Positions 22,228 through 32,907 of a DNA stretch of 64,000 nt are shown here, piece after piece. The position numbers and the translations under genes were made by a program. A model generated the notes under the pieces. The model had not been told where the DNA came from, ran no database searches, and saw only the letters and a list, made by a program, of their open reading frames with translations. Origin of the DNA: Malaya genurostris (lineage: Eukaryota > Arthropoda > Insecta > Diptera > Culicidae); the NCBI RefSeq assembly GCF_030247185.1, contig NC_080572.1:36248516-36312515 (forward strand), given 5' to 3'. Within the stretch, counting starts at the first letter, position 1, and each line of letters begins with the position of its first letter.

Positions 22228-22308
22228 GTATGGGCATATCTTTTCCTATCAATTTTGTAAAAATCAACTGCATAAAGCTGCATATTTCGTTTCGGTGCAA
22301 GGTTTTAC

Positions 22309-23016
22309 CACAGACTAACAGACAGGACACTCACATTAGATTCTTCAATCATTTTAACGGTCATTTCGAATATTCCTTTATTTGGGACAGTACTCACATA
22401 TGTCATGATGGCGCCACGTTACCCTATCAAAAACATCCTGTCTGTCATCTAGACTGTGTTTATTTTTTTCATTTACCAACAGAGTTGCCATTCATACAGA
22501 ATTACCTGTAATGTATTGATTTGTATACGTCCATGCGAATTTCATGCAGGATACAGATTTAATACATATTGCCAAAACTATATACATAATTGTGCCTACT
22601 TCTCATCCTCCAACGCAATACAAAATCGAACCAAAACTTACTTGCTTCTGATCTTCCGCCACTTAATTTCGGGTAAAAACTTCCAACACAATAAAAAATA
22701 GTCTAGATGAACAACGTTGAGCCAAATAAATGGTTACCTTCCAACATCGCGAAAAAGTTAAATATATTATCAACGTAATCCAATAATTTATTGTGACGAT
22801 TCATTTTCAAATATTTTGATGATATCAGGCATCCCTGCAAGCAGCTGATCGGTGTTGACAAACGAGGAGAAACCAACTAGTAAAAAAACTTGTACATATC
22901 ACAAGGGGTGCACAGATAGTAAATAGTTCGCGCAGTAGAATATAGGTGGAACTAGTGCATCACGAAAAATTATTTTTATATCAATTTACTCATACTGTCA
23001 TGTCTGTTAGTCTGTG
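22309..23016. mobile_element. MITE family X, copy 1
   Basis: 708 bp with terminal inverted repeat 'cacagactaacagaca'. It is more than 95% alike to 34558-35276 by eye. Flanking bases 'gttttac' and 'gttttat' are a probable 7-bp target duplication with one change. The open frames inside are shared by both copies but show no known domain. Confidence 0.75.
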
Positions 23017-24567
23017 GTTTTATTTTGGGTAAAAAGAGGTAAAATGTATAACTTTGCCAGGAAAGAACAAACCTATGCACTACCTTCAAGAAAAATATGG
23101 GATTTTATATTTTCTACAATTATTCCAAACAAAGTATGCATAAAAATAACTCGAAACAAATTATGAATAAAAAACTGATTTTAAGGGGGTTGCCATAAAA
23201 ACGCTTTGTATATCCGAAACGGTGCGACCTAGACTTTTGGTATATTTGACAAAGTAAATTATTTTCAATAGTTCTAAAGCTTTATAGAAGAAAAAGGCGG
23301 GTGGGTAATGTCGGAGACATAACTGGATGTCGTGAATACGAATACAACTGACATGTTCCTTAACACTTCCGAATATCAATTAGTTGATCAATTGTATGAA
23401 TTATGCAAGCATTCCCTTTTTCACATTTTTCTCAAAAACAATGAAGGCTGCACTTGATCTCGATTACTGTGAATTTCACACAGCTAAAAGTGCACAAATC
23501 TAATCAAACTGTTCTAGATTTGCACTAAACTGAGGATATTTAACCAAATACAAATAATAATACCCCTAAGTCCCATACAAACGAACCGCCAATGTTTGGT
23601 TCACAGCCTGAACAAGTAAGCCTAGCAAATTACTCCCTTTCATTGCGATAGTTTAAAAATGTGGAAGGAGATCGTTTCTGGCAACGCTTTATGCTAGTTG
23701 CTACGATGCAAAACAAACTTGTTTGTTTATGTTTATCGTTGCTGTATTAAACTGCAACAATCAGTCTAAATATCACCGGCACTATCACAAAAGATGAAAA
23801 ATGAACACAAACTCCCACGAATCTACAAATATCAATACAGCTAGTAGTATATTCATGGTGGCTTAACCATTCTAGATTCTAGATTATTGTTTAACTTACA
23901 TTTCGCTTGTGATCTTGATTCTCAGATAAAAACTTTGTTTATTTATTTTTCACTATAATAAACAGTAACTATGGTGAACTTGTTCTTACCCTTCAGTGTT
24001 GCTAGTTTTATAGAAAACTCGTTAAAATACATTGTCACTCTGACAGTGTATCATGACAATGTACCGCACGATGCAAAATGTGTCCTTAAAAATTTGTCGG
24101 AGTACTCCGTATTATAATTTGTATTTGCTTACACCTTCACAACAAAATCGTTCAGGAAAATTTCTTTGAATAACAGCTGTTTGATATTGTCATTGAAATG
24201 GTACTGGTAGCCTGCTGGTACCCGTGGCTACCCAGATAGCCAAAACATCATGCGGGTTATACCTATCACTAATAGGATGGGTTTGGTAGAGAAAAATTTA
24301 TAAGTTTTTTAGCTGCCCGATTGATTTTGTCAACCCACATCGGTCCGATCATCGACCCGATTGAGCACAATATCGGCCCGATCGTAGCGCTTCAATAGGG
24401 CCATCATTGGACAATTCTGCACCATTTGCATCAACCGCGTTAACCTGAAGAAGTTTTACGCTTTCGATATGTATAACTAAAGCAAAAGAGCGAAGAGATA
24501 CCAAACAAGGCATTTTCGAGGCGATGTCTCCCCGTTGTGGTGATAAAGAGTATCGGGCATTTATTTT
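23017..24567. other. Intergenic with one repeat fragment
   Basis: Contains a piece of the dispersed repeat family at 23298-23430. Around 24315-24390 'cccgat'-type words recur about six times. No gene is visible. Confidence 0.45.
23298..23430. repeat. Fragment of the dispersed repeat family
   Basis: Begins 'gggtgggtaatgtcggagac' and matches the first ~130 bases of the copies at 43720 and 46826. Confidence 0.7.
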
Positions 24568-24700
24568 TATTCGATCATAGAGGTCATTCGTCTTAAAGTC
24601 ATTCGCTTCTACGGCCAGAAAAACTCTGGCCCTATGTTCGGGGTTGAAAATCCAACTCCGTTATATTCTGTCCCCTGAGTATCAGGCATCCGTCGTGCTC
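24568..24700 (-). mobile_element. Degenerate SINE of the family at 57459
   Basis: Shares 'catagagg', 'aaagtcattcgc', 'agaaaaact', 'ccctatgt' and 'cggggttg' in order with the intact minus-strand SINE at 57459-57615. The tRNA-like head is badly decayed. Confidence 0.5.
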
Positions 24701-24721
24701 CTTGCTTTGGTATATCTTTCC

Positions 24722-25350
24722 CAGTGCAGTAAAATTTCATTTTCAATCAAATAATGTAAGATGAAAATGAAATTTATGGCCCCTGACCGTCAGCGTATCC
24801 CTACTAATTCATTTGACTTTTCCTGCTATTTTCAAGTGAAGCTCCCAGAATTCATCGTCAGTTAAACAATCGCACCTAGTCATTTGAAGTTTTGCTTGCT
24901 CAGTTTTAAGTGCCAAGTAGTATAGTTGCTTCAGTGTCTTTGCTCTTCGAAGTAAGCAGATACGAACGAATGGAATTATAAATGGAGTAAAGTATTAAAA
25001 ATGAAAACTGAAGGAGGAAACAATTAATTTATGTGTATTCCGTGATTGACATTTCAGCTATCTGATTAGTCTTTCATCTATTATCTTGAACCAATTCGAA
25101 TGTTTACATGAACCCCATTTGAAGGCCGCTCTCACACTATTGAAAGAGATGTTTTGTTACTTCAAAAGATCAACTGACGGTAATTAAACTGAGACTCGAT
25201 TGCAGAGAGACGAGTGATGAACTAAATGCTGCTCGTTCGGGCCGTCAGCAAACATTGTGTGTGTCAGAGAGTGAAGTTTACTGCAGTGGAGAGATCGTCA
25301 AATGTTCCACATTCAGTTTCAATTAAATTGAATGAAGTTTTACTGCACTG
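24722..25350. mobile_element. MITE with ends 'cagtgcagtaaaa', hAT-like
   Basis: The left end 'cagtgcagtaaaa' is matched in inversion by 'ttttactgcactg' at 25338-25350. Flanks 'atctttcc' and 'atcttcac' are a possible imperfect 8-bp duplication. 629 bp, non-coding. Confidence 0.6.
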
Positions 25351-25382
25351 ATCTTCACTCTTCTGTTCAATATAAGCTTTAA

Positions 25383-27088
25383 GTACGATTCAGACGGTCC
25401 GGCTTCTTCCGTCACCGTCACCGGAACGTCAACGTCCGTCACCGTCATTCTGATTCACACGATCCGGTTTCCTATCCGTGTACGTCATGTCATTTTCTTA
25501 CACGCGGAATTTGAAGAACTTAGTTTCGCACAATTTTATTCCACTAATACAAAATCTGGGAACTTTTAAAGTCAATCGATCTGTTGTTTTCCTACTTTTT
25601 AATCGAATAAATAACTTTCAAAATGAACTAGAAAGAGGAAAAAAACAAAACAATCAGTTCCACTCAACAACGTAACGTACTTTGCAAATTTACTGATAAG
25701 TTTAATTACTCATATGTGGTATATTTCGTTTAAGAGTGGGATGTTGACACCGAATACATACACGCTTAGAAAAAGTTACTCAAAGTTTGAGTACTAGTTA
25801 CTCATTTTCAAATGATACATGGAAACGTCAAAAATTGAGTAGTTATCATCAATGATATTGAGTAACTCCTACTCTAAATTTGAGTTTAACATAAAATCTC
25901 GTTTTATAGTTACTATTCGCATTCGCGATAAGTCTAAAAGTTGCAATAACCATTTGTAGCAACAGGTTGTATTTTTTGTTAGTGAGACGCGTATTTCGAG
26001 GGTGAGTCGATCAACACAAACGGTGTTGTGTCTGCAAAAACCGGAATGATCAGCTTCGTGTTGTGCTTTAAAATGGAAACGAATATGCTCAAATGTCATT
26101 TATGAGGAATAAGTGTATGATTGGTGCCTGAGCATAACACACTACTCCAAGCGACCACCACTTGATATAGTATTGAGTTCAATTATTTAACATTTTAATA
26201 CAATACACTCAGAAAAGGAGCAATTTTTTTGCAAATTTGGTATATGTGAAATAAAATTTCACACAAAATTTGAGTGATAGTTACTCTGTTTTTGTACATG
26301 TACGAATAAAGTATTACTCAGTATATGAGTAGATTTTACCCAAATATCGTTTCCAGTGGATGAACTCAAATTTGAGTAACTTCGGAGTTACTCTAAATTA
26401 GAGTTGTTCCACTTTTTCTGTAGATGAGTGAGATCTTACTCATTTTTGAGTAACTATTTTTAAGCGTGTACATAACAAACGTTAGCTCAATTGAGGTTTC
26501 TATGCCCAGTGAAAAATGAACGGCGGCCCTACTGAAAAATGAGTGGCCAACACGTTTCCTGATGAAAACAAAACAATATGTAAAAGCGATTCACACGCAG
26601 CATCAAGCGACTATCGCCTGCATGCAACGATCACGGAACAACAACAATAATTGTAAGCAATTCATATGAAAGGACACTACGTCAAGTTCACGGAAAATTT
26701 TAACGTCGAATACGTGAGCAATATTCGACTGAAAAAATTAATAAAAATAATCTGGTCGTCGACGGAAGTTGATTGATCGTCTGAATCGTGTTTAATGCAT
26801 GCGTTTCCTGATGAAAACAAACCAATCTCATTTGCATTTGTGGTTGTAAGTGAGCTGTCAGAGAGCCTAATACCGTAATCATACAAATCGTGCATGTGTG
26901 CGATAATCACAGTCCGTCAAATATTCTTTCGGAGAAATGTTGACGGAGCTTGCCGTTGACGGACGTTGACGTTCCGGATCTCTGCTGGAACGTGTGAATG
27001 CGCAAAGGGAAAACTCATTTGACTAATTTTGACGGAGGCTAACGTTCCGGTGACGGTGACGGAAGAAGCCGGATCGTCTGAATCGTAC
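25383..27088. mobile_element. 1.7-kb element with ~47-bp terminal inverted repeats
   Basis: Positions 25383-25429 are repeated in reverse complement at 27042-27088 with one mismatch; both start 'gtacgattcagacg'. Inside lie further short copies of 'ccgtca' and 'tgacgg' words near each end, and a nested 708-bp MITE. No transposase frame is visible. A TTAA precedes the left end and another lies one base beyond the right end, which hints at piggyBac-type targeting; that is weak. Confidence 0.7.
25761..26468. mobile_element. Nested MITE with ends 'cacgctta...gttactcaaa'
   Basis: The left end at 25761 is matched in inversion by the right end at 26445-26468. 'tacata' flanks both ends (25755-25760 and 26469-26474). 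Many 'gagta' words lie within. 708 bp, non-coding. Confidence 0.7.
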
Positions 27089-27651
27089 ATTAATCTTGCT
27101 CAAAACGCAATCAAAAGCTTTCCTGTACGATGCGACCGACCCTCTCAGCAGTCGGTTCTATTTTGTTGGTCGTTGAGCGCTTGTTGAATGATATACTGCA
27201 CGAAATATTCGTATAGTTTGCTGAAATGGTTTGTTGTTGTTTTTTCCCTTGCAAAAATAGTTTGAAAATTAGGTGTTACCTTCATATAAAAACTTGTTGT
27301 TATTCTACGTGAAGTAGAAGTACTGTACAGGTATGTAGAGATAATTTAAAAAATTAAGTGGAAAAAACTTCGGAAATTGTCCAGTAAAACTAGTCCAACG
27401 GGGTTCCAACTCCTCATATATAAAATAGCTCAACAATGGACCTCTGTCTGCCGGGTTTGTTGAACGGAAAAATGGCATTCGGTTCAACGGTCTGTTTCAA
27501 AATCGGCAAACGAAGGTCCCGTGTTGGCCTTCCGTTGAACGATCGATTGGACGTTCATTGGACCAGTGATCCAACGTATTGGACCAACAAAGGACCACCG
27601 TTGAACTTTTTTTTTTCTAAGAGGGGATGTTCGGATTTATTGGGTGGATCT
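27089..27651. other. Intergenic with a shared ~75-bp repeat
   Basis: About 27330-27410 is matched in reverse complement at 36016-36095, including 'actagtccaacgggg'. 27425-27600 is rich in 'gttgaac' and 'ggacc' words. No gene is visible. Confidence 0.45.
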
Positions 27652-27873
27652 AAATAAACATAGATTTCTCACTGTACGGTGACACTAACAGCACCTCTAG
27701 TGACAAACGGGTGTACTTTTTTCCATTAGCTACTGTGGTTGTGTTAAATGCGCAGGCAACTTTTTGCAAGCATTTTAGGAGCATTTACGCACCCATTCTC
27801 CACCAGACGGTGCTTTTGGTGTCACGGGTTGCTCAACTACATTACTATTACACTGGGAAATCTATGTTTATTT
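27652..27873. mobile_element. MITE family Y, copy 1
   Basis: 222 bp. The ends form a ~24-bp inverted repeat ('aaataaacatagatttc'). The interior matches 30191-30422 in reverse complement, including 'gtcacgggttgctcaacta'. Confidence 0.65.
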
Positions 27874-28409
27874 CAGCTGTTTTTCAAAGAACGGCGAATC
27901 TAACATTGACAGCAAATGGAGAAAATCATCGATGAATGTTTCGACTTTGGTTTCAAATCGTGTTTAGAAATTATCGTATATTCTCTGATCAATTTATGAT
28001 TAGTCGATGAATTGTTAGTTTATCTTCAAAAGGCACGCAAATGTTACCACTTTCCTTCTATATCCACTGAATAAATCAACATAAAAAGAGTTTCGCCCTT
28101 TTTCGATTTGTTTACTTTTATACCTGCTGTGTGAATTATAAAGATACGCCCTTGCGTTTCATGAAATTGGCTGGTTTTCGCTACTAAGACAAATCTGTGA
28201 GTAGTTTTATTGTCTCTTTTACTATTTCCAGTAATAAAAGGTTCGGTAACCATCTAAAATAAAGAAAATAAATAGTTTCGCCCTTCCTTACTAGCAATTG
28301 AAGTATCGCCCTGTTTGTTGGCATGGAACACGGAGGGCGAAACTTGCGTAAACAGGCGGATGCTGATAGCTCTTTAGTTGGTGAAAGCTAAGTTCACGTT
28401 AGTAAATAC
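27874..28409. other. Intergenic, upstream of the candidate gene at 28792
   Basis: No repeat or gene recognised. It may hold distal promoter sequence for the downstream candidate gene. Confidence 0.4.
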
Positions 28410-28679
28410 CAAGGATGCCAGGTTCACAGATTATTCATTGTTTCACAGATTTCAATTTTCTGCACAGATTTTAAAAATGATTTTCACAGATTCTGAAATA
28501 AATCACAGATTTTCACAGATTTAACTAGCAGATTTTAGCACCAAAAAGTACAGAGCGGTTGAGGAAAAAGGTACAGAGTAGTGTGACCTTTTTTTTCTCA
28601 CCAAATTGATTTCGATCTGCTATTATGGTACGAGAAACGCTTGATCACAGATTTTTGAAAAAATGACCTGGCATCCCTG
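28410..28679. mobile_element. 270-bp MITE with 8-bp target duplication
   Basis: Ends 'caaggatgccaggt' and, inverted, 'acctggcatccctg'. 'gtaaatac' flanks both sides (28402-28409 and 28680-28687). Repeated 'tcacagatt' words fill the interior. The 8-bp duplication fits hAT. It ends 112 bases before the ATG at 28792, so it sits in the likely promoter or 5' UTR. Confidence 0.8.
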
Positions 28680-28791
28680 GTAAATACATCGCGATTGACA
28701 TTATGCATTACATTTCACCCACGAATTGGTAAACAAAACTAATTATTGAAAACAGAAAATTTGTTGAACTGTCTTCAATTTCGGAAAAGTG

Positions 28792-28881
28792 ATGGAAACA
28801 GACGCTGAAACGTGTACGAATGACGAAAAACTTTCAGATGCAGATATTAGTATCGCGGAAACAGTGGATTTAGATGAACAG
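28792..28881 (+). CDS. Candidate first coding exon of an unrecognised host gene
   Basis: An ATG at 28792 opens 30 codons that end exactly at a strong donor, CAG|GTAAGC, phase 0. The peptide 'METDAETCTNDEKLSDADIS' and onward is acidic, with Asp, Glu and Thr prominent, a common composition for disordered N termini of nuclear proteins. The bases before the ATG ('gaaaagtg') do not decide the start. No partner exon could be identified downstream, where repeats dominate. It may belong to a gene that continues beyond repeats or is broken. The identity is unknown. Confidence 0.45.
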
Positions 28882-29904
28882 GTAAGCTCAGAATGTCAGA
28901 AAAAGTTTATTGCAAATTCTTTCACATTGGACTGTTTACGTATGTGATATACTGCGCCCATATTACTTGTGACCAATTTTGATGTTTTTGCGTTCATGTG
29001 TACTAGGGCTGCTGAGAGAAAATGATTGGCCCGGGATTCTATTTTATAAAACATTACTACTAGTTTCCTTAAATATCATATCAGTATTTTGGTATTCATT
29101 AGTTAATGTACTAAAAAACACTGTTTTTATCAAACGATTTGCTATTATAAATTACATTTAAAAAAATACCAAATAGAGTTCATTTTCGCCAGCAATATTT
29201 GAGCGAATGGCTTCAATTGCGCTCAGACTATATGTGAAGAGGAAATGAGACGATTGTACTCAAGCTATAATGGACTGCTGCTATTAATTATAAACAGATG
29301 CAGGTTCTTAATTCCCTAAATGAGACCTTAATATAACAAACTCAGTAGCCTATTCAATTCGTGATCCGTCCGTGTAAGACATATTCTTAGGATCAACATG
29401 TCTGAACTTACTTGACAATATTTTTGGGATTTCTATCGAGCGTCCGGGATTCCACGTACTTCGCACTGCATGGATGTGTTGAAAATGTTATAATTTGTAA
29501 TAAGCAATCCAAAGGATTTATTTAAAAGAATTTAATAAAACACGTCCAAGCTCGTTTGTAGACAAACTAAAACTGATCTATTCTATCTCAATAATTTATA
29601 CTATCAATCTATAACCTTGGGAGATTATTATAGCTTCCTTTGAGAAAACCTTTCAGTGGGTTCTTCCATATTGCCGAACAGTAACACCTTGTCACTATAA
29701 CTCCTCTTCAATTATATCGAAAGCTGTATCAATTTCTGAAAACGCTTAGCATATAGTTCAATGTATAATAACAATTAAAATGCAAACTACTTGCAAATTC
29801 GAAATTCTGTAGAAATAGTAACCAAATTCTATACAGTTTTATATACATACAAATTCAGATGAATTTTCTATTTATTTTTGTTTAATAATAAATGTAGTCT
29901 CCTT
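28882..29904. other. Possible intron of the 28792 gene; nothing else recognised
   Basis: AT-rich with no repeat boundary or coding stretch that I can support. Confidence 0.35.
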
Positions 29905-30178
29905 TCCTTCTTCTCTTAGATATCCTTTTGCTACGTCTAGGACCCTGGGTCTCCTGAGAGCTTTTAAATTTCTTCATTGAAAATTATTCTCGTTCGTCAG
30001 CTCGACCGTTTTCTTCTTGTGAGTGAATATCATGTTCCCATCCAGCACCGTCCAAAGCAGACAAAACATTCCTTTCGATTAATTGTGGGTCTTCAAACAA
30101 CTGTGAATCGGCTGCAAAGCCGTAAAAATCCTAATCATAATCATCGTACTGCTCCTTCTTTTTCGTTTTCTGCTGTGA
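29905..30178 (-). pseudogene. Possible decayed coding remnant, minus strand
   Basis: Read on the minus strand, one frame gives 'DFYGFAADSQLFEDPQ' followed by a charged stretch to a stop. A second short basic stretch, 'RRSKRISKRRR', lies in the next segment. An in-frame TAG precedes the first motif, so it is not intact. A MITE inserted at 30191-30422 separates it from any upstream part. I do not recognise the family. The evidence is amino-acid composition only. Confidence 0.25.
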
Positions 30179-30190
30179 CTAGCACCATAA

Positions 30191-30422
30191 ATAAAATAAA
30201 CCTAGATTCCCCAGTGTAATAGTGAAGTAGTTGAGCAACCCGTGACACCAACAGCGCCGTCTGATGTGAAAAGGGTGCGTAAATGCACCTAAAATGCATG
30301 TACAAAGTTGCCTGCGCATTTAACACAACCACAGTTACTAATGGAAAAAAGTACAACCATTTCTCACTAGAAGCGCTGTTAGTGTCTCCGTGCAATAGAA
30401 AATTATGTTTATTTGATTTATG
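30191..30422. mobile_element. MITE family Y, copy 2, with 12-bp flanking repeat
   Basis: Reverse-complement relative of 27652-27873. 'ctagcaccataa' occurs at 30179-30190 and again at 30423-30434, a 12-bp direct flank. That is long for a MITE and unusual for common DNA transposon classes. Confidence 0.65.
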
Positions 30423-30824
30423 CTAGCACCATAATTAGGTTTTGTACGAACGTGACCTAACCTCACAAAACGAACAGAGTGAATTTTTTTCGACAGGCGA
30501 TATGTATTTGTTCACAGTTAAAAATAACAGTTTTCCAATGTTTTTTCATATTATATAAAAAAGCAAAAGCTATCAAATGCAATCAAAAGATTTTTTTCGG
30601 ATTGCCTCATTTTTGTGTACCGTTATTTAAAAATGGATAATTTTATTGTTAAAATATTTCAAAACTTTTGAACCTGACAGTATAAAAAAGATCTTCTTTC
30701 ACTGAAAGTTGCGCCTTTTTTGGCTCCTGAATTTATTAGAACATTATTGAGTAAGTTTAAATGAAAAAGTTATCGAAAAATAAAAGCATTTCATATAAAC
30801 TTAGCATGATTTCCACTAAATATC
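30423..30824. other. Intergenic, nothing recognised
   Basis: AT-rich sequence with T and A runs. No open frame over 60 codons before retroposon B apart from one that enters it. Confidence 0.45.
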
Positions 30825-30838
30825 AACAGTCTTTACAC
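30825..30838 (+). repeat. Target-site duplication, left of ORF1-only retroposon B
   Basis: 'aacagtctttacac', repeated at 32894-32907. Confidence 0.88.
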
Positions 30839-31175
30839 ACAGTTCGTGCTTGCATCTCACACGACGCAGTCGAAAATCATTTACGGTCGAAACCACTGAA
30901 ACAAACACAATACAGTACAGTGAACAATAGAGTGTACGAAATGGTCAAATACGATTTAACAAAGCCGGAATCTTGGCCTACAAGACCAAATTCAATTTGT
31001 ATAGATTTCAAGCGTTGCAAAGTTAGCAGCAAATGAAATTGAAATCTTACTTAAAGAACGAATGCATCTAGACGCTAATAAAGTAACTGAGATTCAATTC
31101 AACAAGGCGTCTAACTGTGTGTACATTATGTTTAAACGTGAAAGCGATGCAATTGCATTCGCTTCGGTTAACAAC

Positions 31176-31187
31176 GAGGTGCACAGT
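31176..31187 (+). repeat. Target-site duplication, left of Penelope-like element
   Basis: 'gaggtgcacagt', repeated at 32137-32148; both match the ORF1 sequence of copy A around 2806. Confidence 0.85.
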
Positions 31188-31806
31188 CCAGAGCATACAA
31201 TTCAAACCATCTTCGATAAAAAATTAAGACTGTTGAAAAAACAATCACTTACAACTTTGACCCCCCCTTCTGAAAATTTTAAAAGAATATCAGTGGACTT
31301 CAATCAAAACATTTCACACCCACTAAAATCAAAACTAAGAAAATTTGGTTTAGATTTAGTGTTCAGCAGTATGAACTACCAATTGAAAACTCTACTAGGT
31401 TCTACAAAAGATCCTACAGAGAATTTGAAAAAGTCTGGGGTATACAAAATCTCGTGTCCTCATTGCGATAAAATATACATCGGACAAACAAAGAGAACAC
31501 TGGACATTCGTTTCAAGGAACATATCTCAGAAATAGCGAAAGCATCCAAAGAATTGGAAAAGGGACTACCACATCACTTCAAGTCAAAAGTAGCAGAACA
31601 TGCCTTTTTTGAAGATCATGAACTACTAATGACATAAAAATCTTAAGACAAATTTCCAATCCATGGAAATTAGATTCAGCAGAAAGTTTAGAAATTTTCA
31701 AAAATAACTCCATCTCTTTATTAAACCGAGACCAAGGGAATAGATCTTCTTGGCTTTTCCAGTTACTACCCATATCCAAGATAAAAACAAACATAGAAAA
31801 CACTTA
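31188..31806 (+). pseudogene. GIY-YIG endonuclease end of a Penelope-like polyprotein
   Basis: The frame runs from the truncated start into 'SGVYKISCPHCDKIYIGQTK' (the GIY-YIG signature, with Tyr and Tyr about ten residues apart) and 'TLDIRFKEH', containing the catalytic Arg. This nuclease nicks target DNA for Penelope elements. A one-base change near 31623 shifts the frame. The remaining C terminus, with 'NPWKLDSAESL', continues in another frame to a stop at 31804-31806. No reverse transcriptase motifs remain. The apparent ATG start upstream belongs to the ORF1 of retroposon B, so the fused reading is accidental. Confidence 0.8.
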
Positions 31807-31924
31807 ACTCTTCCAGTTTTCTGTTACCTGTTTTTACCTTTCATTTTGTGGTTTACCTACTTACGTTTCTACCTACTTAAGTTTGTATAAAAGGAACTTC
31901 ATTGCAGCATTCTTTCAATAAACT

Positions 31925-31990
31925 TATAAAACCGATACACTGAAGAAGGATGCAAATAGCATTCCGAAATACGTATCTGTATTATAACGT
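31925..31990 (+). ncRNA. Candidate hammerhead-type ribozyme motif
   Basis: Has the core box CUGAAGA (31940-31946, fits CUGANGA), a hairpin of about six pairs closing as stem II (31947-31965), and GAAA (31966-31969). A short possible stem III follows ('ATAC' with 'GTAT' around a 6-base loop), then U-H. I could not pair a convincing stem I. Hammerhead motifs are known in Penelope-like elements, so context supports it. Confidence 0.4.
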
Positions 31991-32136
31991 TTGATACACC
32001 TTCGAAAAAATAGTGACTGTGAAAATAGTGACTTTGTGAGAGTGTAATGACGTGATATAACATAGTGGAATTCAACGGTACAACAACAGTACTATTAGTG
32101 ACAACATTCTACTAACAGCTCAAACAGAAATTTAGT

Positions 32137-32148
32137 GAGGTGCACAGT
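32137..32148 (+). repeat. Target-site duplication, right of Penelope-like element
   Basis: 'gaggtgcacagt', identical to 31176-31187. Confidence 0.85.
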
Positions 32149-32893
32149 GTTGAGTGTGATAACATTACATACAAAATCCCTGTGCTCATGGTGGACAATG
32201 CCATAGAAGTACGCGTGCATGACCTCCCCCCGCAAGTCACCGATCAGTACGTTCGGGAGAATATGTCGCGGTACGGTGAAATCCTTTCCATCGAAAGGGA
32301 AGTATGGCGGAATTTTTTCCCCGGTATCCGGAATGGCGTGCGAGTGGTACGTATGCATCTACGTAAGGCAATTCCATTTTACATCATTTGTGGTCAAAGT
32401 GGGACACATCCGTGTAAAACGCTGATTACCTACGAAAATCAGCTGGTTACATGCCAGTTTTGTGAACAACCTGCACACTATGGTAAACCTTGCACCGAAA
32501 CTGCGAAAAGGACATCTTTAACCAAAGACAAGGTCGACCGTTCAACAATGGAAACTAGTGAGCGCAGTACTCCTGTTTCACCAAGTGTTTTGTTGTACAA
32601 CAAGGCGCATCTACAACAACTAGCAACGAGCTCAAGACTGCGAACATCAAGGAAAACGAAAAGAAGACGGAAATCAACAACAAAACCACCGATGCGGCAA
32701 TGGATGACGAGACGAGTCACGAACAAAGTGCCTCACAACCCTCACAGGAGGAAAATGGGAGCTCCTCTCCTCCTAGAAAAAGGGTGACAACGAGATCCAC
32801 TTCAAAAAATACACTATTTAAAAAATCGGCTAATTCGGCCACGTAAAGCTTGTACGCAAATAGGCCTGAATAAAAATACCTTTTAAATAAAAA

Positions 32894-32907
32894 AACAGTC
32901 TTTACAC
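32894..32907 (+). repeat. Target-site duplication, right of retroposon B
   Basis: 'aacagtctttacac', identical to 30825-30838, directly after the A-rich tail. Confidence 0.88.

Larger units (their letters stand above)
31188..32136 (+). mobile_element. Penelope-like element, 5'-truncated (949 bp)
   Basis: Inserted in retroposon B with a 12-bp target duplication. It carries only the C-terminal GIY-YIG region of the Penelope polyprotein; the reverse transcriptase part is missing, consistent with 5' truncation. The 3' region includes a hairpin block 'ctgaagaaggatgc...gcattccgaaa'. Confidence 0.8.
30941..32847 (+). pseudogene. Gag/ORF1-like protein of retroposon B (split and frameshifted)
   Basis: Starts at the conserved ATG ('MVKYDLTKPE') and runs to about 31187, with a 4-base loss near 31026 that shifts the frame. 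After the inserted element it resumes at 32137. The RRM-like part is better kept than in copy A ('VRVHDLPPQVTDQYVREN'), followed by 'FFPGIRNGVRVVRM' and the same CX2CX4HX4C knuckle. A ~26-base deletion near 32585 shifts the tail out of frame. Comparing the two copies shows which lesions are private to each. Confidence 0.7.
30839..32893 (+). mobile_element. ORF1-only non-LTR retroposon, copy B, split by a Penelope-like element
   Basis: Same 5' start ('acagttcgtgct') and 3' tail as copy A at 2152-3576, with a different 14-bp target duplication. Without the 949-bp insertion it is about 1.1 kb. It contains the same single ORF1 frame and no endonuclease or reverse transcriptase. The 3' tail at 32836-32893 resembles the I-like LINE tail. 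It was present before the Penelope-like insertion at 31188. Confidence 0.8.

Noticed and set aside
22218..22701. 97- and 81-codon frames shared by two loci (22.2 and 34.5 kb)
   Set aside because: They lie in MITE family X; conservation reflects the repeat, there are no domains, and one extends out of the element.
30761..31036. 91-codon frame starting before retroposon B
   Set aside because: It begins in flanking DNA and runs across the target duplication into ORF1, so the N-terminal part is accidental.
31062..31637. A single 191-residue ORF1/GIY-YIG fusion protein
   Set aside because: The junction at 31187/31188 is a transposon insertion point with a target duplication, so the fusion is a by-product and not a designed gene.
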